A stretch of 64,000 nucleotides of DNA from Romboutsia sp. CE17 (GTDB lineage: Bacteria; Bacillota; Clostridia; Peptostreptococcales; Peptostreptococcaceae): the NCBI RefSeq assembly GCF_012317385.1, contig NZ_CP051144.1, positions 930,001 through 994,000 of the forward strand, given 5' to 3'. Below, in pieces: positions 9,448 through 18,778 of this stretch. Each line of letters starts with the position of its first letter. Position 1 is the first letter of the stretch. Position numbers and translations under genes: made by a program. Below the pieces are notes generated by a model. It did not search any database. It worked only from the letters and a program-made list of their open reading frames with translations, and had not been told where the DNA came from.

Positions 9448-9529
9448 AAGGATTAAAAAGGATTTTTATAGAAAATGTATAATAATTAAAGGATTAAAAA
9501 GGATTTTTATAGAAAATGTATAATAATTA
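9448..9529 (+). repeat. 41-bp tandem duplication upstream of sstT
   Basis: Two perfect head-to-tail 41-base copies (9448-9488 and 9489-9529). Each contains a TATAAT hexamer (9478-9483 and 9519-9524). The duplication sits in the leader or promoter of sstT. Confidence 0.9.
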
Positions 9530-9567
9530 ATAAATACAAATTATATATAAGCTTAAGGGAGGGAAAA

Positions 9568-10800
9568 ATGAAAGAATTATTAAAAAAATGGAACAGTATA
9601 AGCTTAGTAAAGAGAATTTTAGTTGGATTAATTATTGGTATTATATTAGCTACAACAGTTCCAACATACGCTAGTCCAATAACTATACTTGGATCACTTT
9701 TTGTAAGCGCATTAAAAGGTGTTGCACCTATTTTAGTATTTTTCTTAGTAATGACAGCTATATCACAACATGAAAGTGGTAAAAAGACTAATATGAGTTC
9801 AATTATAGGGCTTTATCTTTTAGGAACATTTTTAGCAGCGCTAATTGCAGTTATAGCAAGTTTTATGTTCCCGATTAAACTAACTCTTGGAGTTACTGCT
9901 AATGATGTGGCACCTCCAGGCGGTGTTGCAGAGGTATTAAAAAATTTACTTGTAAATATAGTTGATAATCCAGTTAAGGCATTATTTAATGCTAACTATA
10001 TAGGAATATTAGCATGGGCATTAATTTTAGGTCTTGCACTTAAAAATTCTGCAGAGTCTACAAAAACAATGATTAGCAATGTATCAGACGCTTTATCTCA
10101 AGTAGTTAGATGGATTATAAGTTTTGCACCATTTGGAATAATGGGCCTTGTATTTGATAGTATAGCTACACAAGGTTTAGAAACATTACTAGGATATGGG
10201 CAGTTAATAATATTATTAGTAGGTTCCATGGCATTTATAGCTCTTATAGTAAACCCAATTATAGTATTTGGAGCGACTCACCAAAATCCATATCCATTGG
10301 TATTTAAATGTTTAAAAGATAGTGGAATAACTGCCTTTTTTACACGTAGTTCTGCAGCAAATATACCAGTAAATATGGAACTATGTGAAGAATTAGGATT
10401 AGATAAAGATACTTATTCAGTTTCTATACCATTAGGTGCCACAATAAATATGGCAGGAGCTGCTATAACAATATCAATACTAACACTTGCAGCAGTAAAT
10501 ACACTAGGAATAAAAGTAGATGTAGGTATGGCTTTAGTTTTAAGTTTATTATCAACAATAAGTGCTTGTGGATCCTCAGGAGTAGCTGGAGGTTCATTAT
10601 TACTAGTACCTCTTGCTTGTAGTTTATTTGGGATACCAAATGACATTGCAATGCAAGTTGTTGGAGTTGGATTTATAGTAGGAGTTATACAAGATTCTTG
10701 CGAAACAGCTCTTAACTCTTCTACAGATGTTCTTTTTACAGCTGCAGCAGAATATGCTAAGCTTCGTAAGAGTAGAAGTAAAAAAGAAGTAAATGTATAA
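9568..10800 (+). CDS. sstT: Serine/threonine:sodium symporter SstT
   Basis: A 410-residue transporter of the dicarboxylate/amino acid:cation symporter family. The first helix region '[17 protein letters not shown]' and the block '[16 protein letters not shown]' match SstT, as do '[20 protein letters not shown]' and '[15 protein letters not shown]' (the HP1/TM7 substrate region) and '[15 protein letters not shown]' (HP2). The length is normal for SstT. It imports Ser and Thr with Na+. It is monocistronic, with terminators on both sides. Ribosome binding site GGGAGGG. Confidence 0.92.
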   Translation: MKELLKKWNSISLVKRILVGLIIGIILATTVPTYASPITILGSLFVSALKGVAPILVFFLVMTAISQHESGKKTNMSSIIGLYLLGTFLAALIAVIASFMFPIKLTLGVTANDVAPPGGVAEVLKNLLVNIVDNPVKALFNANYIGILAWALILGLALKNSAESTKTMISNVSDALSQVVRWIISFAPFGIMGLVFDSIATQGLETLLGYGQLIILLVGSMAFIALIVNPIIVFGATHQNPYPLVFKCLKDSGITAFFTRSSAANIPVNMELCEELGLDKDTYSVSIPLGATINMAGAAITISILTLAAVNTLGIKVDVGMALVLSLLSTISACGSSGVAGGSLLLVPLACSLFGIPNDIAMQVVGVGFIVGVIQDSCETALNSSTDVLFTAAAEYAKLRKSRSKKEVNV

Positions 10801-10828
10801 TATATAATAAAAATATAATATATAATAA

Positions 10829-10870
10829 AAATAAGTTTAAGAGAATAAAAAACTCTTGAACTTATTTTTT
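10829..10870 (+). terminator. Intrinsic terminator of sstT
   Basis: AATAAGTTTAAGAG pairs with CTCTTGAACTTATT and is followed by TTTTATT. Confidence 0.85.
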
Positions 10871-11022
10871 ATTAAAGAATACTGTATATATCAATACATG
10901 GTAATACAAAATAGACTTTTATATTACCTTATTTTGTTGATAAGTTATTATGTATATTTATTTGATTTTGATATATAATTTTTATAAAAATAATTAACAT
11001 AGAAGATTTAAAGGAGTTATAT

Positions 11023-11871
11023 ATGAATAAAATAGGATTAATATTAGAAGGAGGCGGTATGAGGGGGATTTATACTGCTGGAGTATTAGATTTTTTTATA
11101 GAAAAAGATATTGAAGTTGATTGTGTAATTGGTGTATCTGCAGGAAGTTGTCATGGTGCATCATATTTATCAAAGCAATTAAAAAGATCATATAATGTAA
11201 CTGTAGATTATCTTAAGCATAAAGATTATCTAAGTTTTAGAAACTTAATAAAAACAGGCTCTATGTTTGGAATGGAATTTATATTTAATAAGATACCTAA
11301 TGAATTAAATGTTTATGATTATGATACTTTCAATAAATCAAAAACTAAATTCATAGCAGTAACAACTAATTGTGAAACGGGAAAAGCAGAATATTTTCAA
11401 CTTAAAGATTTAAATAAAGATATTCCTTATATGCAAGCATCCTCATCTATACCAATGTTTTCTAATATAGTAGAGGTGAATGGATATAAGCTTTTAGATG
11501 GTGGTGTTGCAGACTCTATACCTATAGAATATGCAATAAAAAATGGATATAAGAAAAATATAGTAATACTTACTCGAGATGAAACCTATGAAAAAGGGCA
11601 GCAAAAATTTATTCCTATTATAAAAAGAAAATATAGGGAATATCCCAAACTTATAGAAGCTATAGAAAATAGACATATAAACTATAATAGAAGTCTAAAA
11701 AGATTAAAAGAGCTAGAAAAAAATAATGAAGTTCTTATAATAAGACCTAAAAATCCTGTAAAAATTAGTCAGGTTGAGAAAAATATATCAAAACTTACTT
11801 CTTTATATGAAGATGGATATAATGATGCAAAAGCTCTATATAGCAATATAATAGATTTTATTAACGAATAA
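11023..11871 (+). CDS. Patatin-like phospholipase family protein (YjjU-like)
   Basis: A 282-residue protein with the oxyanion motif 'EGGGMRGIYTAGVLD' near residue 9, the nucleophile elbow 'GVSAGS' near residue 39 and the catalytic Asp in 'LDGGVADSIP' near residue 160. All parts of the Ser-Asp dyad are present. It is a cytoplasmic lipid acyl hydrolase by family; the YjjU subgroup has this size. It is followed after 74 bases by an FMN-binding protein gene in the same direction, with no terminator between, so they may be co-transcribed. Confidence 0.88.
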   Translation: MNKIGLILEGGGMRGIYTAGVLDFFIEKDIEVDCVIGVSAGSCHGASYLSKQLKRSYNVTVDYLKHKDYLSFRNLIKTGSMFGMEFIFNKIPNELNVYDYDTFNKSKTKFIAVTTNCETGKAEYFQLKDLNKDIPYMQASSSIPMFSNIVEVNGYKLLDGGVADSIPIEYAIKNGYKKNIVILTRDETYEKGQQKFIPIIKRKYREYPKLIEAIENRHINYNRSLKRLKELEKNNEVLIIRPKNPVKISQVEKNISKLTSLYEDGYNDAKALYSNIIDFINE

Positions 11872-11945
11872 TAAGGTGTAACAATTTTATATAAAAATAC
11901 ATAAGATTATATGAGAGAATATGTCAACTTAAAAGGAGAAGCTTT

Positions 11946-12431
11946 ATGACTTTAAAGGATAATCTTGATATTTGTTCAATAAATCTAATTCCGTATAAAG
12001 AATTATCATTAGAAGAAATATATAAGGTTTTAGATAAGAGTATATTGTGTAAATTGGGTTTATGTATAGAAAATACCCCATATATAGTTCCTATGTACTT
12101 TCACTATACCACAGAAAGTGATGGAATTTATTTTTATATGGCTAGTGAGAAGAGAGGGAAAAAAATAAAGAGCATTTATAATAATAAAAATATTTCTATA
12201 GAAATAGACAATCCGGTTGATTACACTTGTAATGCAAATTTTGAAAGTATTATTATTTCTGGGGAAATAGTATCAATAAAAAGTGTTAAACCTAAAAATA
12301 TATATATACAAAAAATATTTAGTGATAATCAGATATTAGAAAAAGAGTATTTAGAAAATCGCAACCTAGATGATTTACTGTTAATAAAAATAAAAGTTAA
12401 TGATATTTCAGGAAGAGTAACTCTATATTAA
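11946..12431 (+). CDS. Pyridoxamine 5'-phosphate oxidase-like FMN-binding protein (Nim-type)
   Basis: A 161-residue split beta-barrel flavin protein. 'CKLGLCIENTPYIVPMYF' is the typical first strand-turn-strand of the family, and 'YFYMASEKRGKKIKSIYNNK' is the FMN phosphate contact region. Relatives include nitroimidazole reductases (NimA) and PNPOx-like proteins of unknown substrate. The usual 'PW' near the C-terminus is not seen. Good AAAGGAGAAG ribosome binding site. Substrate not assignable. Confidence 0.78.
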   Translation: MTLKDNLDICSINLIPYKELSLEEIYKVLDKSILCKLGLCIENTPYIVPMYFHYTTESDGIYFYMASEKRGKKIKSIYNNKNISIEIDNPVDYTCNANFESIIISGEIVSIKSVKPKNIYIQKIFSDNQILEKEYLENRNLDDLLLIKIKVNDISGRVTLY

Positions 12432-12433
12432 AT

Positions 12434-12472
12434 AAAAAAATTCATGTTTATATAAACATGAATTTTTTTATT
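12434..12472 (+). terminator. Intrinsic terminator
   Basis: AAAAATTCATGTTTATA pairs with TATAAACATGAATTTTT, with a short loop and a T run. Confidence 0.88.
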
Positions 12473-12595
12473 TTATTATATATTTTTAAAAATATGAATT
12501 TTTAAATAAAATTATTAAATGATGAATTTATAATGAATTTATTATGAAATAAATAAAAATATGTCTATATAATAAGAAAACTAATAATAAAAAAG

Positions 12596-12632
12596 TGCGA
12601 TAATTATCACATAGAGAATAAAGTGATATACT
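12596..12632 (+). promoter_or_regulatory. Promoter with overlapping palindromic operator before the nucleoside-binding lipoprotein
   Basis: TTATCA (12604-12609), a 17-base spacer and an extended -10, TGATATACT (12624-12632), form a promoter. The -35 lies inside a near-perfect palindrome with core GATAATTATC at 12596-12611 (outer arms TG and CA). A repressor bound there would block transcription. The likely ligand is a nucleoside or purine signal judging from the genes, but the regulator is unknown. The rest of the 298-base gap holds only the upstream terminator and a ~100-base leader. Confidence 0.5.
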
Positions 12633-12730
12633 AAATACAAAATGGTGTGTAATAAATAAGGAGAAAAGTGTTGCAATTTGTCTAATGCCGTTATACAATA
12701 AATACAAATCAAAATTATTTGGAGGAGAAC

Positions 12731-13753
12731 ATGAAAATAAAAAAAATTTTATCACTAGGATTAATACTATCATTAGCATCTTCAGTTTTAGTAGGATGTA
12801 GTTCAAGTAATGAAAGCTCAGGAGATGATAATAAGACTAAAATAACTATGATAGCAGATTTAGGTGGAATAAACGATCAAAGTTTTAACCAAAGTGCTTG
12901 GGAAGGTTTACAAAGAGCTGAAAAAGAATTAGGGGTAGAAATTAGTGTTTTAGAATCTAAACAAGTATCAGATTATGATGCTAATGTAGAAACTGCAGTA
13001 GATCAAGATTCTGATTTAATAATAGGTATAGGATTCCAAATGGACAAAGCTATAGAAAATGCAGCAAAGAGTTATCCAGAACAAAAATTCGCAATAATAG
13101 ATTATGCATATGAAAATCAACCAGCTAATGTTAATTCAATAATGTTTAAAGCGGAAGAAGCATCTTATTTAGTTGGACTAATTGCAGCTAAAATGAGTGA
13201 AACTGGAAAAGTTGGATTTATAGGTGGAACTAAAGTACCTGTGATAGAAAGTTTTGAATATGGATTTTTAGCAGGTGCAGAATCTGTAGGAAATAATATA
13301 AAAGTATCTAGACAGTATGCAGACACATATGCAGATGCAGCTAAAGGAAAAGCAATAGCTAATCAAATGCATAAGGATGATGTTGATATAATATTTACAG
13401 CAGCAGGAAGCACGGGAACTGGAGCAATAGAAGCTGCTAGAGAAAATAATAAAAAAGCTATAGGTGTTGATATGGATCAAAACTTTGTAGCACCAGAGAA
13501 TGTTATAACATCAGCTATAAAAAGAGTTGACAATGTAGTATTCGACATGGTAAAAAATTTATTAGATGGCAAATTTAATGGTGGCGAAGTAACTGTATGC
13601 GGCTTAAAAGAGGATGCAGTAGGAATTGCGCCATCAACTAAAAACTTTGTAAGTGAAGAAATTTTAAAATTCGTTGAAGAACAAGCTGAAAAAATAAAAA
13701 ATGGTGAAATAGTTGTTCCAGTGAATGAAGAACAATATAATAAAGCAAAATAA
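12731..13753 (+). CDS. BMP-family (PnrA-like) nucleoside-binding lipoprotein
   Basis: A 340-residue exported lipoprotein. The start is placed at the ATG 12731 because the in-frame TTG at 12719 overlaps the GGAGGAG ribosome binding site. Signal peptide with lipobox L-V-G-C (Cys near residue 22), then 'MIADLGGINDQSFNQSAWEG', which is the hallmark of the basic-membrane-protein family, and 'GIGFQMDKAIENAAKSYP'. Family members bind purine nucleosides for ABC import. No ATPase or permease gene is beside it. Instead it is followed after 33 bases by the purine nucleoside phosphorylase gene, which supports a nucleoside ligand. The permease parts must be encoded elsewhere. Confidence 0.9.
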   Translation: MKIKKILSLGLILSLASSVLVGCSSSNESSGDDNKTKITMIADLGGINDQSFNQSAWEGLQRAEKELGVEISVLESKQVSDYDANVETAVDQDSDLIIGIGFQMDKAIENAAKSYPEQKFAIIDYAYENQPANVNSIMFKAEEASYLVGLIAAKMSETGKVGFIGGTKVPVIESFEYGFLAGAESVGNNIKVSRQYADTYADAAKGKAIANQMHKDDVDIIFTAAGSTGTGAIEAARENNKKAIGVDMDQNFVAPENVITSAIKRVDNVVFDMVKNLLDGKFNGGEVTVCGLKEDAVGIAPSTKNFVSEEILKFVEEQAEKIKNGEIVVPVNEEQYNKAK

Positions 13754-13786
13754 GTAGTAAACTAAAGACAGTTGGAGGAAAGATAT

Positions 13787-14494
13787 ATGGGATTAACAGC
13801 ACACAATAATGCTAATAAGGGAGATATAGCAGAAACTATATTATTACCAGGTGATCCATTAAGAGCTAAGTTTATAGCAGAAAACTTTTTAGAAGATGCA
13901 GTTCAATACAATACAGTAAGAGGAATGTATGGATATACTGGTTACTACAAAGGAAAGAGAATATCTGTACAAGGTACTGGTATGGGTGGACCATCTATGG
14001 GAATATACTCATATGAATTAATACACTTTTATGGAGTTAAAAATCTTATAAGAATAGGTTCTGCAGGAGCTTTAAATAAGGACTTAAAAATACAAGATTT
14101 AGTAATAGGTATGGCAGCGAGTACTGATTCTAACTATGGCGCTCAATATAACTTACCAGGAACTTATGCTCCATCTGCTAGTTTTGAGCTTGTAAAAAAA
14201 GCTTATGATATAGCAAAAGAAAAAGGCATAGATGCTAAAGTTGGAAATATATTATCAAGCGATGTTTTCTATAATGACAACGGAATGGATTCATTAAAAA
14301 CATGGAGCAAGATGAATATATTAGCAGTAGAAATGGAAGCAGCAGCCCTTTATATGAATGCTGCAAGAGCTGGTGTTAACGCACTTTGTATGTTAACTAT
14401 ATCAGATTTACCATTTGAAGGTGTTGCTACAACTGCAATGGAAAGACAAACTGCTTTTACTAAAATGATGGAAGTAGCATTAGAATTAGCTTAA
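13787..14494 (+). CDS. deoD: Purine-nucleoside phosphorylase, DeoD type
   Basis: A 235-residue protein that cleaves purine nucleosides with phosphate to base plus ribose-1-phosphate. Start at ATG 13787, behind GGAGGAAAG; the in-frame TTG at 13772 is inside the ribosome binding site. Hexameric DeoD signatures: '[18 protein letters not shown]', '[12 protein letters not shown]', '[16 protein letters not shown]', 'RIGSAGALN', '[10 protein letters not shown]' and 'LTISDLPF' (catalytic Asp). Full length. It completes a salvage unit with the upstream nucleoside-binding lipoprotein. Confidence 0.96.
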   Translation: MGLTAHNNANKGDIAETILLPGDPLRAKFIAENFLEDAVQYNTVRGMYGYTGYYKGKRISVQGTGMGGPSMGIYSYELIHFYGVKNLIRIGSAGALNKDLKIQDLVIGMAASTDSNYGAQYNLPGTYAPSASFELVKKAYDIAKEKGIDAKVGNILSSDVFYNDNGMDSLKTWSKMNILAVEMEAAALYMNAARAGVNALCMLTISDLPFEGVATTAMERQTAFTKMMEVALELA

Positions 14495-14521
14495 TTAAGG
14501 TTATTATATAAAAATAAAAAG

Positions 14522-14572
14522 TAAAACCTATAAAATAAACTTATAAAAGTTTGTTTTATAGGTTTTTTTAAG
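14522..14572 (+). terminator. Intrinsic terminator of deoD
   Basis: AAAACCTATAAAATAAAC pairs with GTTTGTTTTATAGGTTTT and is followed by TTTT. Confidence 0.9.
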
Positions 14573-14655
14573 TAGATAAATATTCTAATATTAAGGTAAG
14601 TAAATATTTGGTAAAATAATTATATTAATTTATAAATAAGAGTAAGGAGAATAAA

Positions 14656-15318
14656 ATGAAGAAATACGCAAAGTTACAGAAAAATATAGATGGGAAAGAA
14701 AAATATTCAATAACACCTATGATTCCTGGAGGATATATAACTCCGGATCAGCTTATAAAAATAGGAGAAGTTGCAAAAAAGTATAAAGCATCAGTAAGAC
14801 TGACTTCAGCTCAGAAAATAACTATTGGAAATTTAATGAAAGAAGATATAGATAATATATGGAAAGATTTAAATATGGAACCTGCTATTAAAGATATATG
14901 TTCAGTTATAAATATAGATATATGTTCAGCTAATTTTTGTAGAAGATCGAAATACCCTATAATAGGGTTAGGAATGAAGATAACTAAAAAGTATCACGGA
15001 ATGGAGCTACCTGCAAAAGTAAAAATAGCAGTTGCTGGCTGTAAAAATTCATGCACAAACGCATATTCAAAAGATATAGGTGTACTACCTGATATAGATG
15101 GAAAATTATTTATAGTTATCGGAGGAAAAAGTGGTTTAAAACAAAGAAAATATGATTTACTTGCAGATAATTTAAATGAGAGAGATGTCATGTTAATAAT
15201 TGGAAAACTTCTTAATTACTATAAAATAAACGCATTGGAAGGAGAAAGACTTAGTAGTTTTATAGATAGATTAAGTATAGAGAAAATAAAAGAAGATATA
15301 CTAATCAAGCTAAAGTAA
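14656..15318 (+). CDS. Single-module nitrite/sulfite reductase-like 4Fe-4S protein
   Basis: A 220-residue protein. Residues about 20-65 resemble the ferredoxin-like half domain ('MIPGGYITPDQL', 'RLTSAQKITI'). Residues 80-200 resemble the siroheme/4Fe-4S domain, with Cys90, Cys95, Cys129 and Cys133; 'VAGCKNSCTNAYSKDIGV' is the classical second half of the cluster motif. Real assimilatory and dissimilatory reductases have two such modules; this has one. Known members usually have five residues between the first two Cys, while here there are four. The substrate is unknown. It could be a small siroheme-type reductase or only a redox/sensor protein. It stands alone, with ribosome binding site AAGGAG. 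Confidence 0.75.
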   Translation: MKKYAKLQKNIDGKEKYSITPMIPGGYITPDQLIKIGEVAKKYKASVRLTSAQKITIGNLMKEDIDNIWKDLNMEPAIKDICSVINIDICSANFCRRSKYPIIGLGMKITKKYHGMELPAKVKIAVAGCKNSCTNAYSKDIGVLPDIDGKLFIVIGGKSGLKQRKYDLLADNLNERDVMLIIGKLLNYYKINALEGERLSSFIDRLSIEKIKEDILIKLK

Positions 15319-15441
15319 ATAACATAAAATACTATATATGCAATAGAGTAATGGAGTTTATTTCTGTAACTAAACACTTTAAATTTCATAGAATTTACTT
15401 TATGTTAATATCATATTTTAATTATAAATTAGGAGGGAATA

Positions 15442-17136
15442 ATGAAAAAATTATGGAAATACATCTTTAAATATAAACTTTTATTTTTCACAAGAGTTAT
15501 AACCATATCAATGGCAGCTTTATCTGTTATAGCTTTTGATTTTATTATGGGATTTATAGTAGATATATTTGCAAATGGAGAAAGTCAAAGATTTATTCCT
15601 ATTATTATAACAAGTATTGCGCTTATAATAATTTTATTTATAACAGAGTACATAGACGGTTTAGTTATGTCATCTTATATAAAAAATACAGTTAATTATA
15701 TGAGAACTGATATATTTAACAAAATATTAAATAAGGATATGAAAGACTTTGCTTTAGATAATAGTGGTAAGTACATATCAATTCTTTATAATGATATTAA
15801 AATAATAGAAGATAGCTTATTTAATAATATATTCCAAGTTATTTCTTCTTTTATATCATTTATAATATCATTAGTTTTTTTATTTTCTATTAGTCCAGCC
15901 ATAGTAATTTTTATAGCTATATTTGGGACTTTAGGATTTATTATACCAAATGTTCTATCAAAAAAATTAGTAATTGAGAAGAATAATTATTCAAGTAACC
16001 TTGAAGATATTACTTCAGTTACAAAAGATCTATTTTCTGGATTTGAAGTAATAAAAGGGTTTAATATAGGATTTAAGATCAAGGAAATTTTTAAACAATC
16101 ATCTACTACTGTTGAAAGTAGTAAGAGAAGATGTTCTATACTTGAAGCGGTAATAAGAGGATTTTCACTTTCATTTAGTGTAACCATATACTTAGGTGTT
16201 TTAATCTTAGGTGGATACTTAATGTACAAAGGAAGTGTATCTGTTGGAACAGCAATAATAATAATTCAATTAAGTACACACATAGTTGGACCTGTTAAGG
16301 TAAGCATATCTCTAATAAATCAAATAAAATCAGTATCTCTTATTGCTGATAAAATTGATAGTATGATTAACAATTCAAATGACAATATTGAATGTTTAGA
16401 ATTACCGTTATTTGAGGAAAATATAAAAGTTAGTAATTTGAATTTCTCTTACACGGATGATAGAAAGACGTTATCTAATATAAATATAAACTTTGATAAA
16501 AATAAAAAGTATGCAATTGTAGGAGAGAGCGGAAGTGGTAAAAGTACATTAATTAAGCTATTAATGAGATATTATAAAAACTATGATGGAGATATATTAA
16601 TAGATAATAAAAATCTTCAAAATATACTAAGCCATGATTTGTATAAAAATATGTCTATGATTCAACAAAATGTATTTATGTTTGATGATAGTATAAAAGA
16701 GAATATAAAACTATTTTCAAACTATAGTGATAAAGAAGTTTTAAATATTTGTAAAAGAGCGGGCCTATCTAATTTAATAGAATCACTTCCTAATGGAATT
16801 GATTCTTTAGTTGGAGAAAATGGAAATAAGTTATCTGGAGGAGAAAAGCAAAGAATAGCTATTGCTAGATCATTAATAAATAATACAAAAATTCTAATTT
16901 TAGATGAATCGACTTCTGCTTTAGATAATGAAACTGCATATCACTTAGAAAATTCATTATTATCTATTGAAGATTTGACATTAATAGTCGTAACACACAA
17001 GCTTATAAGAAATACATTACTTAAATATGATGAAATAATTGTTATGAAAGATGGTATGATTATAGAAAAAGGAACTTTTGATGAGTTAATTGAATATAAG
17101 GGATATTTTTATAGTTTATATTACTTGCAAAATTAA
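15442..17136 (+). CDS. ABC transporter, fused permease and ATPase
   Basis: A 564-residue half-transporter. Six helices in residues 1-310, then a nucleotide-binding domain with Walker A 'GESGSGKST' (near residue 362), Q-loop 'MIQQNVFMFDDSI', signature 'LSGGEKQRIAIARS' (near 463), Walker B 'ILILDEST' and H-loop 'VTHK'. All catalytic elements are present. Exporter-type topology (MsbA/LmrA class). No partner half-transporter is adjacent, so it probably acts as a homodimer; the substrate is unknown. Good AGGAGGGAATA ribosome binding site. Confidence 0.92.
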   Translation: MKKLWKYIFKYKLLFFTRVITISMAALSVIAFDFIMGFIVDIFANGESQRFIPIIITSIALIIILFITEYIDGLVMSSYIKNTVNYMRTDIFNKILNKDMKDFALDNSGKYISILYNDIKIIEDSLFNNIFQVISSFISFIISLVFLFSISPAIVIFIAIFGTLGFIIPNVLSKKLVIEKNNYSSNLEDITSVTKDLFSGFEVIKGFNIGFKIKEIFKQSSTTVESSKRRCSILEAVIRGFSLSFSVTIYLGVLILGGYLMYKGSVSVGTAIIIIQLSTHIVGPVKVSISLINQIKSVSLIADKIDSMINNSNDNIECLELPLFEENIKVSNLNFSYTDDRKTLSNININFDKNKKYAIVGESGSGKSTLIKLLMRYYKNYDGDILIDNKNLQNILSHDLYKNMSMIQQNVFMFDDSIKENIKLFSNYSDKEVLNICKRAGLSNLIESLPNGIDSLVGENGNKLSGGEKQRIAIARSLINNTKILILDESTSALDNETAYHLENSLLSIEDLTLIVVTHKLIRNTLLKYDEIIVMKDGMIIEKGTFDELIEYKGYFYSLYYLQN

Positions 17137-17197
17137 GAAATATATTAATAAATATAATTTACATATAAGTGTATCTATAACATAAAGGAGAGGCGTT

Positions 17198-17860
17198 ATG
17201 TTAATAAATATTTCAAATGAGTTTAAAGAAAATAATATAGATGTAGCTATAGGAAGCATACGAGCTAAGGTGAAAATAAAAAAGAGTGATGATGAACTAT
17301 GGAAAATTATAAACGAAAAATGCATAGAAATTCAAAATAAATACAAGCTAGAAGATGTTTTAAAAATAGAAAATATACATAGTTCGAGAGTTGCTTATAA
17401 AAAATTAGGCAAAGATCCAAGTAGGTATAAAGTGTCTTCAGAATCTTTAGTAAGAAGAATAGTAAAAGGTAATGAATTATATAAAGTAAATAATGTCGTA
17501 GACATAAATAACTTAATATCATTAATAAGTGGTTATTCTATAGGATGTTATGATAATGATAAGATAGATAATACAATATTATTTAACGTTGGAGAAGAAG
17601 GAAGCTCATATAAGGGTATAGGTAGAGGAGATATAAATTTAAGTAATATGCCTTTATTTGAAGACAAAGATGGTAAATTTGGTAGCACAACATCTGATTC
17701 GGATAGAGCCATGATTAGAGATAACACTGAAAATATAGCTATGAATATAATCTCTTTTGATGGAGATAAGCAATTAAATACTTATATTGATTATGCCTGT
17801 GAATTACTAAAGAAATTTGCAGATGCAGATATAATAGATATAAATATTTTTAAAAATTAA
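17198..17860 (+). CDS. Stand-alone B3/B4 domain protein (PheRS beta-like)
   Basis: A 220-residue soluble protein made of the B3/B4 domain found in the beta subunit of phenylalanyl-tRNA synthetase. Motifs: 'SSRVAYKKLGKDPSRYKVSSE', shown here only as its key part KKLGKDPSRY, then 'LYKVNNVVDINNLISL' and 'SIGCYDNDKI'. In the synthetase this domain edits mischarged Tyr-tRNA(Phe). Stand-alone copies (COG3382) may hydrolyse mischarged tRNA or free aminoacyl groups, but this is not proven. It is monocistronic and ends before a shared terminator. Confidence 0.85.
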   Translation: MLINISNEFKENNIDVAIGSIRAKVKIKKSDDELWKIINEKCIEIQNKYKLEDVLKIENIHSSRVAYKKLGKDPSRYKVSSESLVRRIVKGNELYKVNNVVDINNLISLISGYSIGCYDNDKIDNTILFNVGEEGSSYKGIGRGDINLSNMPLFEDKDGKFGSTTSDSDRAMIRDNTENIAMNIISFDGDKQLNTYIDYACELLKKFADADIIDINIFKN

Positions 17861-17869
17861 TATTTAATA

Positions 17870-17915
17870 TATAAAAAGTGTAGAATAGTTAAACTAATCT
17901 ACACTTTTTATACTT
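17870..17915 (+). terminator. Bidirectional intrinsic terminator
   Basis: AAAAAGTGTAGA and TCTACACTTTTT flank a 13-base loop between two convergent genes. Confidence 0.88.
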
Positions 17916-17932
17916 ATTATTTAAAGGCTCTA

Positions 17933-18778
17933 TTATCCTATAAACATTTGTGTCCAATATAATTGTCCCTTTGAATTCTTTGCAACTCCAACTCCTATTT
18001 GAGTAAAGTTTTCATTTAATATATTAGCTCTATGCCCAGGAGAATTCATCCAAGCATTAACAACTTCTGTTGGAGTTTTTTGACCCATAGCTATATTTTC
18101 GCCAGCAGTCTTATAGCTTATTCCGAATTGCTTCATCATATCAAATGGTGAACCATAAGTTGGTGAAGTATGATCAAAGTAGTTTTTATCAATCATATCT
18201 TGAGATTTTATTGTAGCAACATTAGCTAATGATGCATTTGATTTAAGTGCACTTAAACCATATTTAGCTCTTTCTTTATTTACTAAATTAACAACTTCTT
18301 GTTGGTAAGCTGCAAAGCTATTAGTTGAATCTTGGTTAGTAGAACCGTTGTTAGAATCAGTATTGTTATCAGGTTTACTAGTAGAATCATTGTTAGAACC
18401 AGTATTATTGTCTGGCTTACTAGTAGAACCGTTATTAGAATCAGTATTATTATCAGGCTTACTAGTAGAATCATTGTTAGAACCAGTATTGTTGTCTGGC
18501 TTACTAGTAGAACCGTTATTAGAATCAGTATCGCTATCAGGTTTGCTAGTAGATCCGTTAGAACCAGTATTGTTGTCAGGTTTACTAGTAGAATCGTTAT
18601 TATTGTTGTTAGAGCAATTTGTATTTATTTGATACTTTTTACCATTTATACATACATATATAACTCTTTTAGTAGTACTAGTTTTAGTATTTGATAAAGC
18701 GTTAGCTGGTGCAGCTGTACCTGCAGTAACTACAGTAACTACTCCTAATGCTAATAAAGTTTTTAATTTTTTAATCAT
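17933..18778 (-). CDS. Secreted CAP/SCP domain protein with Asn/Ser repeat linker
   Basis: A 281-residue exported protein. Signal peptide at residues 1-27 (cleavage near 'APANA-LS'). Residues about 30-60 are a small domain with two Cys ('VIYVCINGKKYQINTNC'). A low-complexity linker of six 14-residue units (SKPDNNTGSNN-type) follows, then a CAP domain of about 125 residues with 'LVNKERAKYGLSAL', 'YFDHTSPTYGSPF', 'AGENIAMG' and 'VNAWMNSPGHRANIL'. The CAP His and Glu residues are present. Resembles Bacillus YkwD and clostridial surface CAP proteins. No cell-wall-anchor motif is seen. Its activity is unknown; a cell-envelope or spore-related role is plausible. Confidence 0.88.
   Translation of the reverse strand: MIKKLKTLLALGVVTVVTAGTAAPANALSNTKTSTTKRVIYVCINGKKYQINTNCSNNNNNDSTSKPDNNTGSNGSTSKPDSDTDSNNGSTSKPDNNTGSNNDSTSKPDNNTDSNNGSTSKPDNNTGSNNDSTSKPDNNTDSNNGSTNQDSTNSFAAYQQEVVNLVNKERAKYGLSALKSNASLANVATIKSQDMIDKNYFDHTSPTYGSPFDMMKQFGISYKTAGENIAMGQKTPTEVVNAWMNSPGHRANILNENFTQIGVGVAKNSKGQLYWTQMFIG
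18330..18590 (-). repeat. 42-base coding repeats in the CAP protein linker
   Basis: About six degenerate 42-base units encode the PDNNTxSNN(D/G)STSK linker; alternate units are nearly identical, giving an 84-base super-period. Such a tract may expand or shrink by slippage. Confidence 0.85.

Noticed and set aside
12719-12730. TTG start of the BMP lipoprotein
   Set aside because: The codon overlaps the Shine-Dalgarno sequence; ATG 12731 gives a normal lipoprotein signal peptide. The same reasoning moved the starts of deoD, the HsdR_N protein, the YczE protein, the M28 peptidase, the zinc-ribbon protein and the K+ channel.
18330-18590. Possible CRISPR array because of regular repeats
   Set aside because: Repeats are contiguous coding units without unique spacers, in frame with a CAP protein.
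18332-18694. Repetitive plus-strand ORFs of 94 and 120 residues
   Set aside because: They are shadows of the 42-base linker repeats of the CAP protein.
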